Positions 8,802-17,293 of a DNA stretch of 64,000 nt are shown here, piece after piece. The stretch's first letter is position 1. Every line of letters begins with the position of its first letter. The translations under genes and the position numbers were made by a program. Source of the stretch: CALLMM01 sp964429855 (GTDB taxonomy: Bacteria; Armatimonadota; Chthonomonadetes; Chthonomonadales; CAJBBX01). The stretch lies in contig CAYSDM010000015.1 of assembly GCA_964429855.1 (NCBI GenBank), positions 1-64,000 on the forward strand, written 5' to 3'. The notes under the pieces are model-generated. The model was not told the DNA's origin, searched no databases, and saw only the letters and a program-made list of their open reading frames with translations.

Positions 8802-9560
8802 ATGACCGAACATGAGAGATATCTTTTTGATCTGAACGGCTATCTGGTGGTGCCGAACGCCCTGAGCGCGGAACAGGTTGCGACGCTCAACGCCATCATG
8901 GATGCGCGGCTGGAGGCAGAGGCTGCCCCCAATGCCAACACGCACCGCTTCATCGGGCTGCTCGGATGGGGACAACCCTACCTCGACCTGATAGACAATC
9001 CGCGCATCCTGCCCTATCTGGAGGCGCTGCTGGGACCCAACTTCCGCCTCGACCACGACTACGCGGACGTGATCCGCACCGGCAAGGGTCCCATTGGAAC
9101 CACCCTGCACGGAGGCGCGACCCCTTACGATCCGCTCTACTACTATCACTATGAGAACGGGCGAATCCGAAACGGGCTGTCGGTCGTCGCCTATAATCTG
9201 AAGGATGTGAACCCGGGCGACGGAGGCTTCGCCGCCGTTCCCGGCAGCCACAAGTCCAATATCCCCTTTCCGGGCGACTGGATCGAACTGGATCGTCCGC
9301 ATTCCTGCGTTCAGCCGGTGGTCGGCCCGGCAGGAACGGCGATCCTCTTCACGGAGGCGCTGACTCACGGCACGCTTCCCTGGTACAGCAAGGAGCAGCG
9401 GCGCACACTATTCTATAAGTATTCGCCCAACTCTATATCCTGGGCGGCTACCTACTACGACGCCGACGACTACCCCTCTCTGACCGAACGACAGCGCGCT
9501 ATTCTGGAGGCGCCCAATGCGCGCTATCCGGGCCGACACCGCCCGAAAACGCTGGGATAG
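8802..9560 (+). CDS. Phytanoyl-CoA dioxygenase family protein 3 with H-x-G motif
   Basis: A 252-residue PhyH-family protein that follows PhyH 2 by five bases. Family features include an N-terminal FDLNGYLVVPNAL, the loop AAVPGSHKSN, and a distal histidine in ALTHGTLPW near residue 188, followed by RRTLFYKYS. At the position where the sister proteins have H-Q-D and H-A-D, this one has TTLHGGATP, so the metal-binding acid is replaced by glycine (H-x-G). In known Fe/2-oxoglutarate halogenases such as SyrB2 and WelO5 the same acid is Ala or Gly, which opens a site for halide. Here the change may mean that, a different ligand residue, or a subfamily with another chemistry. Family membership is firm; the reaction is not known. 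Confidence 0.82.
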   Translation: MTEHERYLFDLNGYLVVPNALSAEQVATLNAIMDARLEAEAAPNANTHRFIGLLGWGQPYLDLIDNPRILPYLEALLGPNFRLDHDYADVIRTGKGPIGTTLHGGATPYDPLYYYHYENGRIRNGLSVVAYNLKDVNPGDGGFAAVPGSHKSNIPFPGDWIELDRPHSCVQPVVGPAGTAILFTEALTHGTLPWYSKEQRRTLFYKYSPNSISWAATYYDADDYPSLTERQRAILEAPNARYPGRHRPKTLG

Positions 9561-9594
9561 GACGGCTCGTAATCTCCATGCCGCGAGATACTCA

Positions 9595-10506
9595 ATGACA
9601 ACTTCCTCCTGGTTTCGGCTGCAGCACCGGGCGGCGCCCTATCTGTTCGTCGCCCCGTTCCTGCTCCTCTTCTTTACCTTCGGGCTGTACCCGATCATTC
9701 GCAGCCTGATTCTCGCCTTCTACGCAACCAACGGTCCGAAAAGTCAGATTTTCGTGGGCGGCGCGAACTTCTCGTTCCTGCTCTTCGATCCTGATTTTCA
9801 TACCGCCGTATGGAACACCTCGGTATTTGCTTTCTGGTCGGTTTTCCTGCAGCTTCCGCTTTCGCTGGGGCTGGCGATTCTGCTCAGTCAGCGATGGGTG
9901 CGCGGTCGCAATGCGCTGCGGCTGGCTTTCTTCTCTCCGCATCTGCTGGGATCTGTCTTCGTCGGCGTGCTGTTTCAGGTGCTGTTCATCCCGCAGTATG
10001 GACTGGTGAATACCGCGCTGCATCGCACTACTGGAGGCAGCATTCCTCTGGATACGCGCTGGCTCTCTGAACCTGCGCTGGTGATGCCCGCCATTGTGCT
10101 GACCTCGCTCTGGATGTATGTGGGGTTCAACATGATCTACTTCCTGGCGGCGATTCAGGCGGTGGATAAGGACCTCTATGAAGCGGCGATCGTGGACGGG
10201 GCGAACGGCTGGCAGCAGTTTCTGGCGGTGACGCTGCCGGGGATTAAGCCGGTCGCCATCTTTGTGCTGGTGACGGCGACTATCGGCTCTTTCCAGCTTT
10301 TTGAGATGCCCTGGATTCTCCTCGGCAACTCCTCCGGCCCCAACAAATCCGGGCTGACCATCGTGATGTATCTCTTTCAGACCGGCTTTATCACCGGCGA
10401 CCTGGGGTTAGCCTCCTCCATCGGCTGGACGCTGGCGCTTGGCCTGCTCATCATCAGCCTGATACAGATGCGCCTGACGGGAGCCTGGAAAGGAGCCAAC
10501 GAATGA
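9595..10506 (+). CDS. ABC sugar transporter permease, MalF-type
   Basis: A 303-residue inner-membrane permease of the binding-protein-dependent sugar class. Six membrane spans are apparent, the first being YLFVAPFLLLFFTFGLYPII. The cytoplasmic EAA loop is clear: YEAAIVDGANGWQQFLAVTLPG, which docks an ATPase. The ATG at 9595 is chosen because the upstream in-frame start overlaps PhyH 3 and gives a non-membrane extension. It overlaps the next permease by four bases. No ATP-binding subunit is encoded nearby, so a shared MsiK/MalK-like ATPase elsewhere is inferred. Confidence 0.9.
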   Translation: MTTSSWFRLQHRAAPYLFVAPFLLLFFTFGLYPIIRSLILAFYATNGPKSQIFVGGANFSFLLFDPDFHTAVWNTSVFAFWSVFLQLPLSLGLAILLSQRWVRGRNALRLAFFSPHLLGSVFVGVLFQVLFIPQYGLVNTALHRTTGGSIPLDTRWLSEPALVMPAIVLTSLWMYVGFNMIYFLAAIQAVDKDLYEAAIVDGANGWQQFLAVTLPGIKPVAIFVLVTATIGSFQLFEMPWILLGNSSGPNKSGLTIVMYLFQTGFITGDLGLASSIGWTLALGLLIISLIQMRLTGAWKGANE

Positions 10507-11333
10507 GAACGGGAACCGGCGTGCGGACTCTGCGAATGGCGATCTATACGGCGCTGATTGCGCTCGCCTGCATCGCGCTGACCCCCATGCTCTGGCTGCT
10601 TTTGGCTGCCTTCAAAGGTCCCGACGAACTGTTCGCCTATCTCTTCTTTGCGCCCCGGTACACTTTCGGCAACTTCGTCGCCCTGTTCAACCACAACATC
10701 AACTTCCTGCGCTGTCTGGTCAACAGCGTCTTTGTCGCCTGCGTCTCGGTGCTGGTGCAACTCTTCTTCTCCTCTCTGGCGGGCTTTGCGCTGGCGAAGT
10801 ATGAGTTCAGGGGCAAGAAGCTGGTGATGCTCCTGATGATCTCGACCCTGCTGATCCCCGGTCAGATATTGATGGCTCCCTCCTATGAACTGATCTACCG
10901 TCTGGGGCTGGTGGACTCGTTCAGCGGGCTGATTATTCCGGGCGCGGTCAGCGTCTTCGGCATCTTTCTCTTCCGGCAGGCGCTGCTGCAGGTCCCCGAT
11001 GAGCTGATCCATGCGGCGCGCATTGACGGCTGCTCCGAGTTTCGTATCTACTGGGACATCATGATGCCGGTCTCCCGCCCGATGGTGGGAGCCTTCTGCC
11101 TGATCAGCTTTATGGGAGCCTGGAACAACTACCTCTGGCCCCAGATCATGCTCCACTCCCGCGAACGCTTCACCCTGCCGATTGCGCTGACCTCGCTGGT
11201 CGGCTTGCAGCAGCAGCAGTACGGCGCGCTGATGGCGGGCACGCTGTTGAGCGTTCTGCCGGTGATCGTGCTGTTCCTGCTGCTGCAGAAGGAGTTCGTC
11301 GCGGGACTGACGGCGGGAGCGGTGAAAGGATAA
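10503..11333 (+). CDS. ABC sugar transporter permease, MalG-type
   Basis: A 276-residue partner permease whose ATG overlaps the stop of the upstream permease (ATGA), a sign of translational coupling. It has six hydrophobic spans starting with AIYTALIALACIALTPMLWL, and the EAA loop IHAARIDGCSEFRIYWDIMM near residue 165. This architecture and pairing are standard for carbohydrate uptake class 1 importers. With the binding protein it forms the import system of the PhyH cluster. The ligand is unknown. Confidence 0.9.
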   Translation: MRTGTGVRTLRMAIYTALIALACIALTPMLWLLLAAFKGPDELFAYLFFAPRYTFGNFVALFNHNINFLRCLVNSVFVACVSVLVQLFFSSLAGFALAKYEFRGKKLVMLLMISTLLIPGQILMAPSYELIYRLGLVDSFSGLIIPGAVSVFGIFLFRQALLQVPDELIHAARIDGCSEFRIYWDIMMPVSRPMVGAFCLISFMGAWNNYLWPQIMLHSRERFTLPIALTSLVGLQQQQYGALMAGTLLSVLPVIVLFLLLQKEFVAGLTAGAVKG

Positions 11334-11335
11334 CG

Positions 11336-12487
11336 ATGGACCCTGTGCTGCTTCTGATCGGCGCGGCGGGAGCGATCTTCCTCTGTGCTCTGCCGCAAGA
11401 GCCGTCCGAAGGACAGACTGCCCCGCTGCGCGGCTATCGCATTCCGCTGGTGGATCTCGCCGGAGAGACCCGGCGGCAGGTGATCGTGGATCGGGAGCCG
11501 GGGCAGTACCTCGGACACCCGACCACCGTACTGCTGGAGGACGGCAAGACAATACTCATCGTCTATCCCAAAGGACACGGGCGCGGTTCGATTGTGATGA
11601 AACGCAGCCAGGACGGCGGCAAAACATGGAGTGAACGGCTGCCGACGCCGTCCAACTGGGCGACATCCCAGGAGACCCCCACCATCCATCGGACGATAGA
11701 TCCGAAAGGAGTCCGGCGACTGATCCTCTTCTCCGGTCTCTATCCGATCCGCATGGCGGTTTCGGAGGACGACGGCAAACGCTGGACGCAACTAAAGCCG
11801 ATTGGCGACTTCGGCGGCATTGTAGCGATGGCTTCCGTTATCCGCCTCCAGAGCGGAGCCTATGCCGCCTTTTTCCATGACGACGGACGCTTCCTGCGCG
11901 CCGGCGGGCAGCGCGCGAGCCGCTTCCGGGTCTACCGCATCCTCTCCTCCGACGGCGGCCTGACATGGAGCGAGCCGAAAGTCGTCGCCCAGCATCCGAA
12001 GGCGCATCTGTGCGAGCCGGGGCTGGTGCGCTCTCCGGACAGCAAACAGTTAGCGATGCTGCTGCGAGAGAACAGCCGCCAGTTTAACTCCTTTGTCTGT
12101 TTCTCGGACGATGAGGGAGAGACCTGGTCGGCGCCGCGCGAACTGCCAGGCGCGCTCACCGGAGACAGACACGTGGCGCGTTACGCGCCGGACGGCCGGC
12201 TGGTCGTCACCTTTCGCGACACCACGCACGAAAGTCCAACCAAAGGCGACTGGGTGGCATGGGTCGGTACCTATGCAGACATCGTGCAGGGACGCGAGGG
12301 AGCCTGCCGTGTGCGCCTGATGGATAATCATAAGGACGCAGACTGCGCCTATCCCGGGCTGGAACTGCTCCCCGATGGAACCTTTGTCGCGACGACCTAC
12401 GGACACTGGACTCCCAACGAGCCGCCCTATATCGTCAGCGTGCGTTTCACCCTGAACGAACTGGACGCGCGGGCAGCCGGTCGTTAG
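11336..12487 (+). CDS. Exported sialidase-like BNR/Asp-box propeller protein
   Basis: A 383-residue protein that starts two bases after the second permease stop, so it is part of the same operon. The N-terminus is hydrophobic (LLLIGAAGAIFLCALP) and probably a signal peptide or anchor. Four Asp-boxes are visible: SQDGGKTWSE, SEDDGKRWTQ, SSDGGLTWSE and SDDEGETWSA, spaced as in six-bladed sialidase propellers. FRDTTHESPTKGDW late in the protein carries an arginine that could be one of the sialidase triad. Sialidases release sialic acid from glycoconjugates, but many bacterial BNR proteins act on other sugars or are inactive. Its place in the operon suggests it feeds the importer. Confidence 0.8.
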   Translation: MDPVLLLIGAAGAIFLCALPQEPSEGQTAPLRGYRIPLVDLAGETRRQVIVDREPGQYLGHPTTVLLEDGKTILIVYPKGHGRGSIVMKRSQDGGKTWSERLPTPSNWATSQETPTIHRTIDPKGVRRLILFSGLYPIRMAVSEDDGKRWTQLKPIGDFGGIVAMASVIRLQSGAYAAFFHDDGRFLRAGGQRASRFRVYRILSSDGGLTWSEPKVVAQHPKAHLCEPGLVRSPDSKQLAMLLRENSRQFNSFVCFSDDEGETWSAPRELPGALTGDRHVARYAPDGRLVVTFRDTTHESPTKGDWVAWVGTYADIVQGREGACRVRLMDNHKDADCAYPGLELLPDGTFVATTYGHWTPNEPPYIVSVRFTLNELDARAAGR

Positions 12488-12634
12488 CATTGGGACGGAT
12501 TGGATCAATTCGTCCGCTTCTCCTCGTATACAATGCAAGGAAGAGCGAAAGCGAGCGCGGGATCGGGAGGTTTCCGGCAGTCCGAGAGAGAACGATAGCG
12601 GGCATTATCTATTCACTGTCAGCGAGAATTCAGC

Positions 12635-13927
12635 GTGCGTTACGAACGGGGCGAACTGATCGGGGAAGGGGGCATGGCGCGGGTCTACCGGGGGCGGCAT
12701 TCCGGCCTGGATCGTCCCGTCGCCATCAAAGAGCTTCGCGAAGGTCTCACGAAGATGCCGGAGTTAACCGAGCGATTCATGCGTGAGGCGCGAATCTGCG
12801 CGCGTCTGGATCATCCGGGCATCGTGCGCGTCTATGATACGGATGTGGAAGAAGGGCGTCCCTACATCGTGATGGAACTGCTGGACGGAGAGACTCTGCA
12901 GAGCGTTCTTCGACGCCAGGGTCCCTTAACCGACCTTCAGGCGGTCTATGTCGCCAAAAAACTTCTCACTGCCCTGAGCTATGCGCACGGGCAGGGCGTC
13001 ATTCACCAGGATATTAAGCCCGGAAACATCTTTGTCGGGCGGCAGGGCATGGTTAAGCTGGTGGACTTCGGGATTGCGGCGGCGGCGGGCGCGGGCGGCA
13101 AGACGGGGGGAATTCAGTTCGGAACGCTTACCTACATGAGTCCGGAGCAGTTGAGCAGCCGCCCGATAGATGCGCGTTCCGATCTCTACAGCCTGGGGGT
13201 GGTGCTCTACGAGATGGTTTCGGGCGCGCCTCCGTTTCGTTCCGCCTCGTCGCTGGAATTGCGGCATCAGCAGATGGTGCAGCCCCCGCCCCCGCTGCCC
13301 GACTCCGTCCCGGTCTGGCTGCAGGAGGTGATCGAGAAGGCGCTGGAGAAGGACCCGAATGCTCGATACCGGAATGCGGAAGAGATGATTCAGGCGCTTG
13401 ATAAGAAGCGGCAGACCAGCGCGCCGCTCTCCGACGGCGTGCCCGTCGTCGGCAGAACGGTGACCCGCACCAGCTACCAGGACACCATCCATGCGGCGAT
13501 GGAGGCGCGCCGACGGCGGATGAAAGCCACCGTGATCGCCATTGTGCTGGTGCTGCTCGCGCTGGGCGGAGTCTGGGGCTATCGCTACTACCAGCAGCGT
13601 CAGATTATGGCGGAGGCGGCGCGTCCCTCCGATGTCAAGAAAAAACCGCGTAAAGACAGCAAGCCTTCCAAACCCTCCCATCGTCCCGCCGGGGCTTCGC
13701 GCTCCTCTTCCCGCAGTGCCCCGGCGCGTTCAGGAACCGGCGGCTCAACCGGGTCTTCCAAGGCCTCCAAATCGCGCAACAACGCCGCGCCGGAGAAGTC
13801 TGAATCTCCCGGCGATTCCAATGAGGAGAAGACGCCGCCCTTTGATCCGGAATCGGAGAATAGCGCCGACTCTTCCAGGGAGACGAACACCGAGCAGAAT
13901 CCGGAAGAATTGCCGGAGTCCCGTTGA
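12635..13927 (+). CDS. Membrane-anchored Ser/Thr protein kinase (PknB-like)
   Basis: A 430-residue Hanks-type kinase with a GTG start. The kinase domain spans about residues 1-265: glycine loop GEGGMARVYRG, VAIKEL lysine near residue 30, catalytic loop HQDIKPGN near 124, DFG near 144 and GTLTYMSPEQ near 165. The usual HRD arginine is glutamine, so activation-loop phosphorylation may not control it in the usual way. One transmembrane span (IAIVLVLLALGGVWGY) lies near residue 300. The outer part has no PASTA or sensor domain; it is a basic, Ser/Lys/Pro-rich stretch followed by an acidic Glu-rich tail. Such tails may bind cell-wall polymers, but that is speculation. It overlaps the DUF423 gene by one base. 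Confidence 0.9.
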   Translation: MRYERGELIGEGGMARVYRGRHSGLDRPVAIKELREGLTKMPELTERFMREARICARLDHPGIVRVYDTDVEEGRPYIVMELLDGETLQSVLRRQGPLTDLQAVYVAKKLLTALSYAHGQGVIHQDIKPGNIFVGRQGMVKLVDFGIAAAAGAGGKTGGIQFGTLTYMSPEQLSSRPIDARSDLYSLGVVLYEMVSGAPPFRSASSLELRHQQMVQPPPPLPDSVPVWLQEVIEKALEKDPNARYRNAEEMIQALDKKRQTSAPLSDGVPVVGRTVTRTSYQDTIHAAMEARRRRMKATVIAIVLVLLALGGVWGYRYYQQRQIMAEAARPSDVKKKPRKDSKPSKPSHRPAGASRSSSRSAPARSGTGGSTGSSKASKSRNNAAPEKSESPGDSNEEKTPPFDPESENSADSSRETNTEQNPEELPESR

Positions 13928-14301
13928 TGCGCCTCTTTGTGATTCTGGGGAGCCTGAACGCCTTTCTCGCGGTAGCCCTTGGAGCCTTCGGCGCGCACGC
14001 CCTGCGTTCGCGCATCTCCCCGGACCTTCTGGCGATCTATCAGACGGGGGGGCAGTACCATCTAACACACGCGCTGGCGCTGCTGTTCGTGGCGCTGTTT
14101 TCGGAGCGACAGGCTTGCGGCTCTTCGGCGCGCTGGTCTGGCTGGCTGTTTGCGGCGGGGATTGTCCTCTTTTCCGGCAGCCTCTATCTGCTGGCAATCA
14201 CCGGCATACGCATCTTCGGAGCCGTCACGCCTCTGGGCGGAGTCTGCTTTCTGGCCGGATGGGCGCTGCTTTTCACGGCAGCTCTTCGCCAAAGACCTTA
14301 A
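13927..14301 (+). CDS. DUF423 family membrane protein
   Basis: A 124-residue, four-span inner-membrane protein of the DUF423 family (YgdD-like). The conserved N-terminal motif GSLNAFLAVALGAFGAHAL is present, followed by YQTGGQYHLTHALAL. Its ATG shares a base with the kinase stop codon (TGATG), so the two genes are probably translated together. The molecular function of the family is not established. Family call is secure from the motif and hydropathy. Confidence 0.88.
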   Translation: MRLFVILGSLNAFLAVALGAFGAHALRSRISPDLLAIYQTGGQYHLTHALALLFVALFSERQACGSSARWSGWLFAAGIVLFSGSLYLLAITGIRIFGAVTPLGGVCFLAGWALLFTAALRQRP

Positions 14302-14413
14302 CCCGCCAGTATCTGGCTTCCCGCGCTGCTTTCTCTCCCGATGCAGGAGTTCCCCGCCCCGCTCGCGAATAGATCAACACTCACGAAACACCCGGCAGTC
14401 AGGAGAGTTTATT

Positions 14414-15196
14414 ATGGGATTTATGCAGGAGAAGCGCGTACTGGTCACGGGAGTGCGAAATAAATGGAGCATCTCCTGGCAGTGCGCGCTTTCGCTGCAC
14501 CGCGAGGGCGCGCAGATCGCCTTCTCCGTGCGCAGCGACCGGGAGAAAGACGACACGCTCAAACTCATTCAGGGAACCGATCTATCGCAGACGCCGATCT
14601 TTCTATGCGACGCCACCAGGCCGGAAGAGGTGGAACGAAACATCGAAGAGGTGGGCGCCTACTTCGATGGCAAGCTCGACGGCTTGCTGCACAGCATGGC
14701 GTTTGCCAAACGAGAGGATCTGAGCGGCGAATACCTGACGACCTCTCAGGACGGCTTTGCGCTGGCGATGGATGTCAGCGTCTACACCCTGATCGCGCTG
14801 GCGCAGGCGGCGCGTCCTCTAATGAAGGCGGCGGGCGGCGGCTCCATCGTCACCCTGACCTATCTGGGCAGCGAGCGCGTCATACCGGGCTATAACGTCA
14901 TGGGCGTTTGCAAAGCCGCGCTGGAATCCAGTGTGCGCTATCTCGCCTTCGATCTGGGCGCGGACAATATCCGGGTCAACGCCGTCTCTGCGGGTCCGAT
15001 CAAGACGCTCTCAGCGCAGGGGGTCGCCGGGTTCAGCGGAATGCTCGGACAGGTTGCAGAGCGCTCTCCGCTCCGTCGGCGCATCGAGGCGGAGGAGGTC
15101 GGGGACGCCGCCGCCTTCCTGCTGAGTTGGCTGGCGCGCGGAATCACCGGCGAAGTCCTCTATGTGGACGCCGGATACAACATCATGGGACTGTAG
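14414..15196 (+). CDS. fabI: Enoyl-[acyl-carrier-protein] reductase (NADH)
   Basis: A 260-residue FabI, which performs the last reduction of each fatty-acid elongation cycle. Landmarks are the nucleotide-binding start VLVTGVRNKWSISW, the LLHSMAFA motif, the catalytic Y-x6-K pair in GYNVMGVCK around residues 160-167, and the C-terminal GEVLYVDAGYNIMGL. The ATG at 14414 is chosen because the protein then begins exactly as FabI does and GGAGAG lies 9 bases upstream; a longer frame upstream has no family match. Downstream come a DinB-like gene after six bases and an HD-domain gene, which look like passengers in the same transcript. The W in KWSISW is less usual than the common R/K-SI-A form. Confidence 0.93.
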   Translation: MGFMQEKRVLVTGVRNKWSISWQCALSLHREGAQIAFSVRSDREKDDTLKLIQGTDLSQTPIFLCDATRPEEVERNIEEVGAYFDGKLDGLLHSMAFAKREDLSGEYLTTSQDGFALAMDVSVYTLIALAQAARPLMKAAGGGSIVTLTYLGSERVIPGYNVMGVCKAALESSVRYLAFDLGADNIRVNAVSAGPIKTLSAQGVAGFSGMLGQVAERSPLRRRIEAEEVGDAAAFLLSWLARGITGEVLYVDAGYNIMGL

Positions 15197-15202
15197 ACCG
15201 CT

Positions 15203-15631
15203 GTGAACATGGAAGTCAAAGCCTATATACAACAGCTACGCGATCAGATGGATCAGACCCTGGCGATCCTGGAGGGAGCATCCGAAGCCGACCTGAGCCG
15301 TCCCGATTCGCATGGATGCGCCGTAGGCGGCACACTCGGCGGCTTGCTGAAGCACAACATCGAGCATGACCTGATGCATCTGGGACAGATCGCGACCAAA
15401 CGGTGGGAGCAGGGAGCGATGCAAAGCGACGCGGCGACCCGGCTGATGGCGGAACTCTACCGCACGCGCGCCGCGCTGATCGCCTCTCTGTTCGGATTGA
15501 CCGACGCGCAACTGGATCATCGCGTCGCAGACGGGGAAACCACCATTCGCGAGGTAATTGAACACGTGCTCTACTGGGAGAACGACTCGATGCAGCACGC
15601 CGCCCGCGAAGTACTGGAGAAGAGCCGGTGA
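15203..15631 (+). CDS. DinB/YfiT-like four-helix protein
   Basis: A 142-residue protein with the fold signature of the DinB superfamily: a central histidine cluster in LLKHNIEHDLMHLGQI and a later histidine in IREVIEHVLYWENDS, spaced as metal ligands on a four-helix bundle. Related proteins are thiol-S-transferases or of unknown role; none is assigned here. GTG at 15203 and ATG at 15209 are both possible starts. The stop codon overlaps the GTG of the next gene, so the two are coupled. Confidence 0.75.
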   Translation: MNMEVKAYIQQLRDQMDQTLAILEGASEADLSRPDSHGCAVGGTLGGLLKHNIEHDLMHLGQIATKRWEQGAMQSDAATRLMAELYRTRAALIASLFGLTDAQLDHRVADGETTIREVIEHVLYWENDSMQHAAREVLEKSR

Positions 15632-16185
15632 GCCATACTCGCGCCGATGCCTGGAGCCTGTTGACCGAGTATACGCAGAGCGACAGCCTCCGCAAGCACG
15701 CGCTGGCGGTCGAGGCGGCGATGCGGTTCTACGCGGAGATGTTGGGGGAGGACGCCGAACTGTGGGGCAACACCGGTCTGCTGCACGATTTCGACTATGA
15801 GCGCTGGCCCGACGCTCCCGATCATCCGACGAACGGGATGCGAATTCTGAGCGAACGGGGCTGGCCTGAAGCGATGATCCGCGCCATCGGCGGGCACGCG
15901 ACCTACCTGAACATTCCCCGCGATACGCGGATGGCGCGCGCCCTCTTTGCCGTAGATGAACTGTGCGGCTTCCTCACCGCCGTCGCCTATGTGCGCCCCT
16001 CGCGGAAGATCGCGGATGTGGAGGTCTCCTCCGTCAAAAAGAAGTTCAAAGATAAGGCGTTTGCCCGCAGCGTCTCCCGCGAGGACATCTTCCAGGGCAC
16101 CGAAGAACTGGGCATTCCGATGGAGGAGCATATCGGCAACTGCATCGCCGCCATGAGCCGCATCGCCGACGATCTGGGGCTGTAA
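15628..16185 (+). CDS. HD-domain phosphohydrolase-like protein
   Basis: A 185-residue cytoplasmic HD-superfamily protein with a GTG start overlapping the DinB-like stop. The metal-binding pattern is visible: a leading histidine in SLRKHALAVE, the HD pair in TGLLHDFDYERWPD near residue 52, and a following histidine in IGGHATYL. This short form (with DYERWP after the HD pair) is a common uncharacterised hydrolase type in many phyla. The substrate is unknown; nucleotides are typical for the superfamily. Confidence 0.82.
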   Translation: MSHTRADAWSLLTEYTQSDSLRKHALAVEAAMRFYAEMLGEDAELWGNTGLLHDFDYERWPDAPDHPTNGMRILSERGWPEAMIRAIGGHATYLNIPRDTRMARALFAVDELCGFLTAVAYVRPSRKIADVEVSSVKKKFKDKAFARSVSREDIFQGTEELGIPMEEHIGNCIAAMSRIADDLGL

Positions 16186-16487
16186 CGCCTCTCTCCTTCC
16201 TGAGGCTGTCATCTACGACGGCGGCCATGGACGCCTCTTCTGTCACAACTCCCTCCTCTCACCGTAATCCCACCCCGCCCCCGCGCAGTTCAAGGGCATC
16301 GCGAGGCGTATTTTCTCGAAAGACGCGAGCCACCTCCCGCAATATCGGCGGAATAGGCGACGTTCGCCATAAGAGAACTCTTTGTATGTCGTGGTCAATC
16401 CGTTAACGATGTCGGTTCTCCTGATTATGGAAAAGGTACTGTGGTAAACTGTAGGGCATAGTGATCCGGGCGAAAGGAGAACGCACA
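16186..16487. other. Gene-free stretch of 302 bases before the toxin-like pair
   Basis: I see no gene with a start, ribosome site and family match here. The minus strand holds a short open stretch around 16280-16380 that includes the residues REVARVFREN, but it has no recognisable homologue and no start context. The last 60 bases are more A/T-rich and must contain the promoter of the following pair, though no strong -35/-10 pair stands out. Confidence 0.5.
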
Positions 16488-16700
16488 ATGGCAAACGAGA
16501 ACGAGACGAGTTGGCGGCGATTGGTGGCGGATAAGAAGGCTATTCAGGCAACAGTAGCGCGGGTGCACGCAGAGACCGGCTTTGTCCCCGATCCGACGGC
16601 GACACCGGAAAAGGCGCAGGAATATATGGTCGCGCTTGGAATTCGCCCGGAAGACAACATTTTCTCCTGTGGGATTATTGCGGCCCGTGACGAGGAGTAG
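16488..16700 (+). CDS. Small protein paired with PIN-domain gene, putative antitoxin
   Basis: A 70-residue protein whose ATG is preceded by AAAGGAGA, a good ribosome site. It is hydrophilic and lacks a recognisable AbrB, RHH or Phd-type DNA-binding motif. A helical N-terminus (SWRRLVADKKAIQATVARVH) is followed by an EKAQEYMVALGIRPEDN segment. It ends six bases before the PIN-domain gene, the usual arrangement of VapBC-type antitoxin and toxin. I do not recognise its family; the antitoxin role is inferred only from position and size. Confidence 0.6.
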   Translation: MANENETSWRRLVADKKAIQATVARVHAETGFVPDPTATPEKAQEYMVALGIRPEDNIFSCGIIAARDEE

Positions 16701-16706
16701 ACGGGC

Positions 16707-17201
16707 ATGGCATTGTTCATCTGGGACGCGAGTGCGCTGGCAAAACGCTATACCGCCGAGATGGGACGCGAAACTGCCAACGCCCTGTTCGCGACTATTC
16801 CGGCGGCGGACCTGGCTTCTACGCCGTGGGGCTATGCAGAAACCTATTCGATCGTGCTGCGACGGATGAATACCGGCGTATTGGACGCGAAGGGGTTTAC
16901 GCTGGCAGTTACTGCGCTGGAAGCGGAAGTGGTGAACAGCGCGGATTTTACGCTCTTTACAGTGACGGACACGGCGATCTTCCGAAGCGTGGCGATGATG
17001 CGGAAGCATAACCTGAATGCGACAGATGCGGCGATTTTGACGGTGGTTCTGGAAGTGGCGAATTCGCCGGACGCGCCGTTATGCGTGCTGGTCGCTTCGG
17101 ACAAACGCCTGCTTCGGGCGGCGGAGTTGGAAGGTCTGCGGACGCTGAACCCGGAGGTCATGGCTCCGACAGATGTTCCAGCCTTCCTCGCTATGCTGTG
17201 A
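16707..17201 (+). CDS. PIN-domain ribonuclease, VapC-like
   Basis: A 164-residue PIN-domain protein. The acidic residues of the metal site are in FIWDASALAKRY (Asp at about 7), GYAETYSIV (Glu near 47), LNATDAAIL (Asp near 108) and LVASDKRLLRAAE (Asp near 130), in the order typical of VapC. Such enzymes cleave tRNA or rRNA and are held in check by the partner antitoxin. GAGGAG nine bases upstream supports the ATG. Next to it is a decayed restriction-modification gene, so the region looks like a defence island. Confidence 0.85.
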   Translation: MALFIWDASALAKRYTAEMGRETANALFATIPAADLASTPWGYAETYSIVLRRMNTGVLDAKGFTLAVTALEAEVVNSADFTLFTVTDTAIFRSVAMMRKHNLNATDAAILTVVLEVANSPDAPLCVLVASDKRLLRAAELEGLRTLNPEVMAPTDVPAFLAML

Positions 17202-17293
17202 GTTTCGCGCCACTCATTGTGACAGACGCTCGTATAGTCTTGAGGGCAGGTATGTCAGGAGGGTTTGCGCGGGTGGCAGTTTAATGTACGCTT

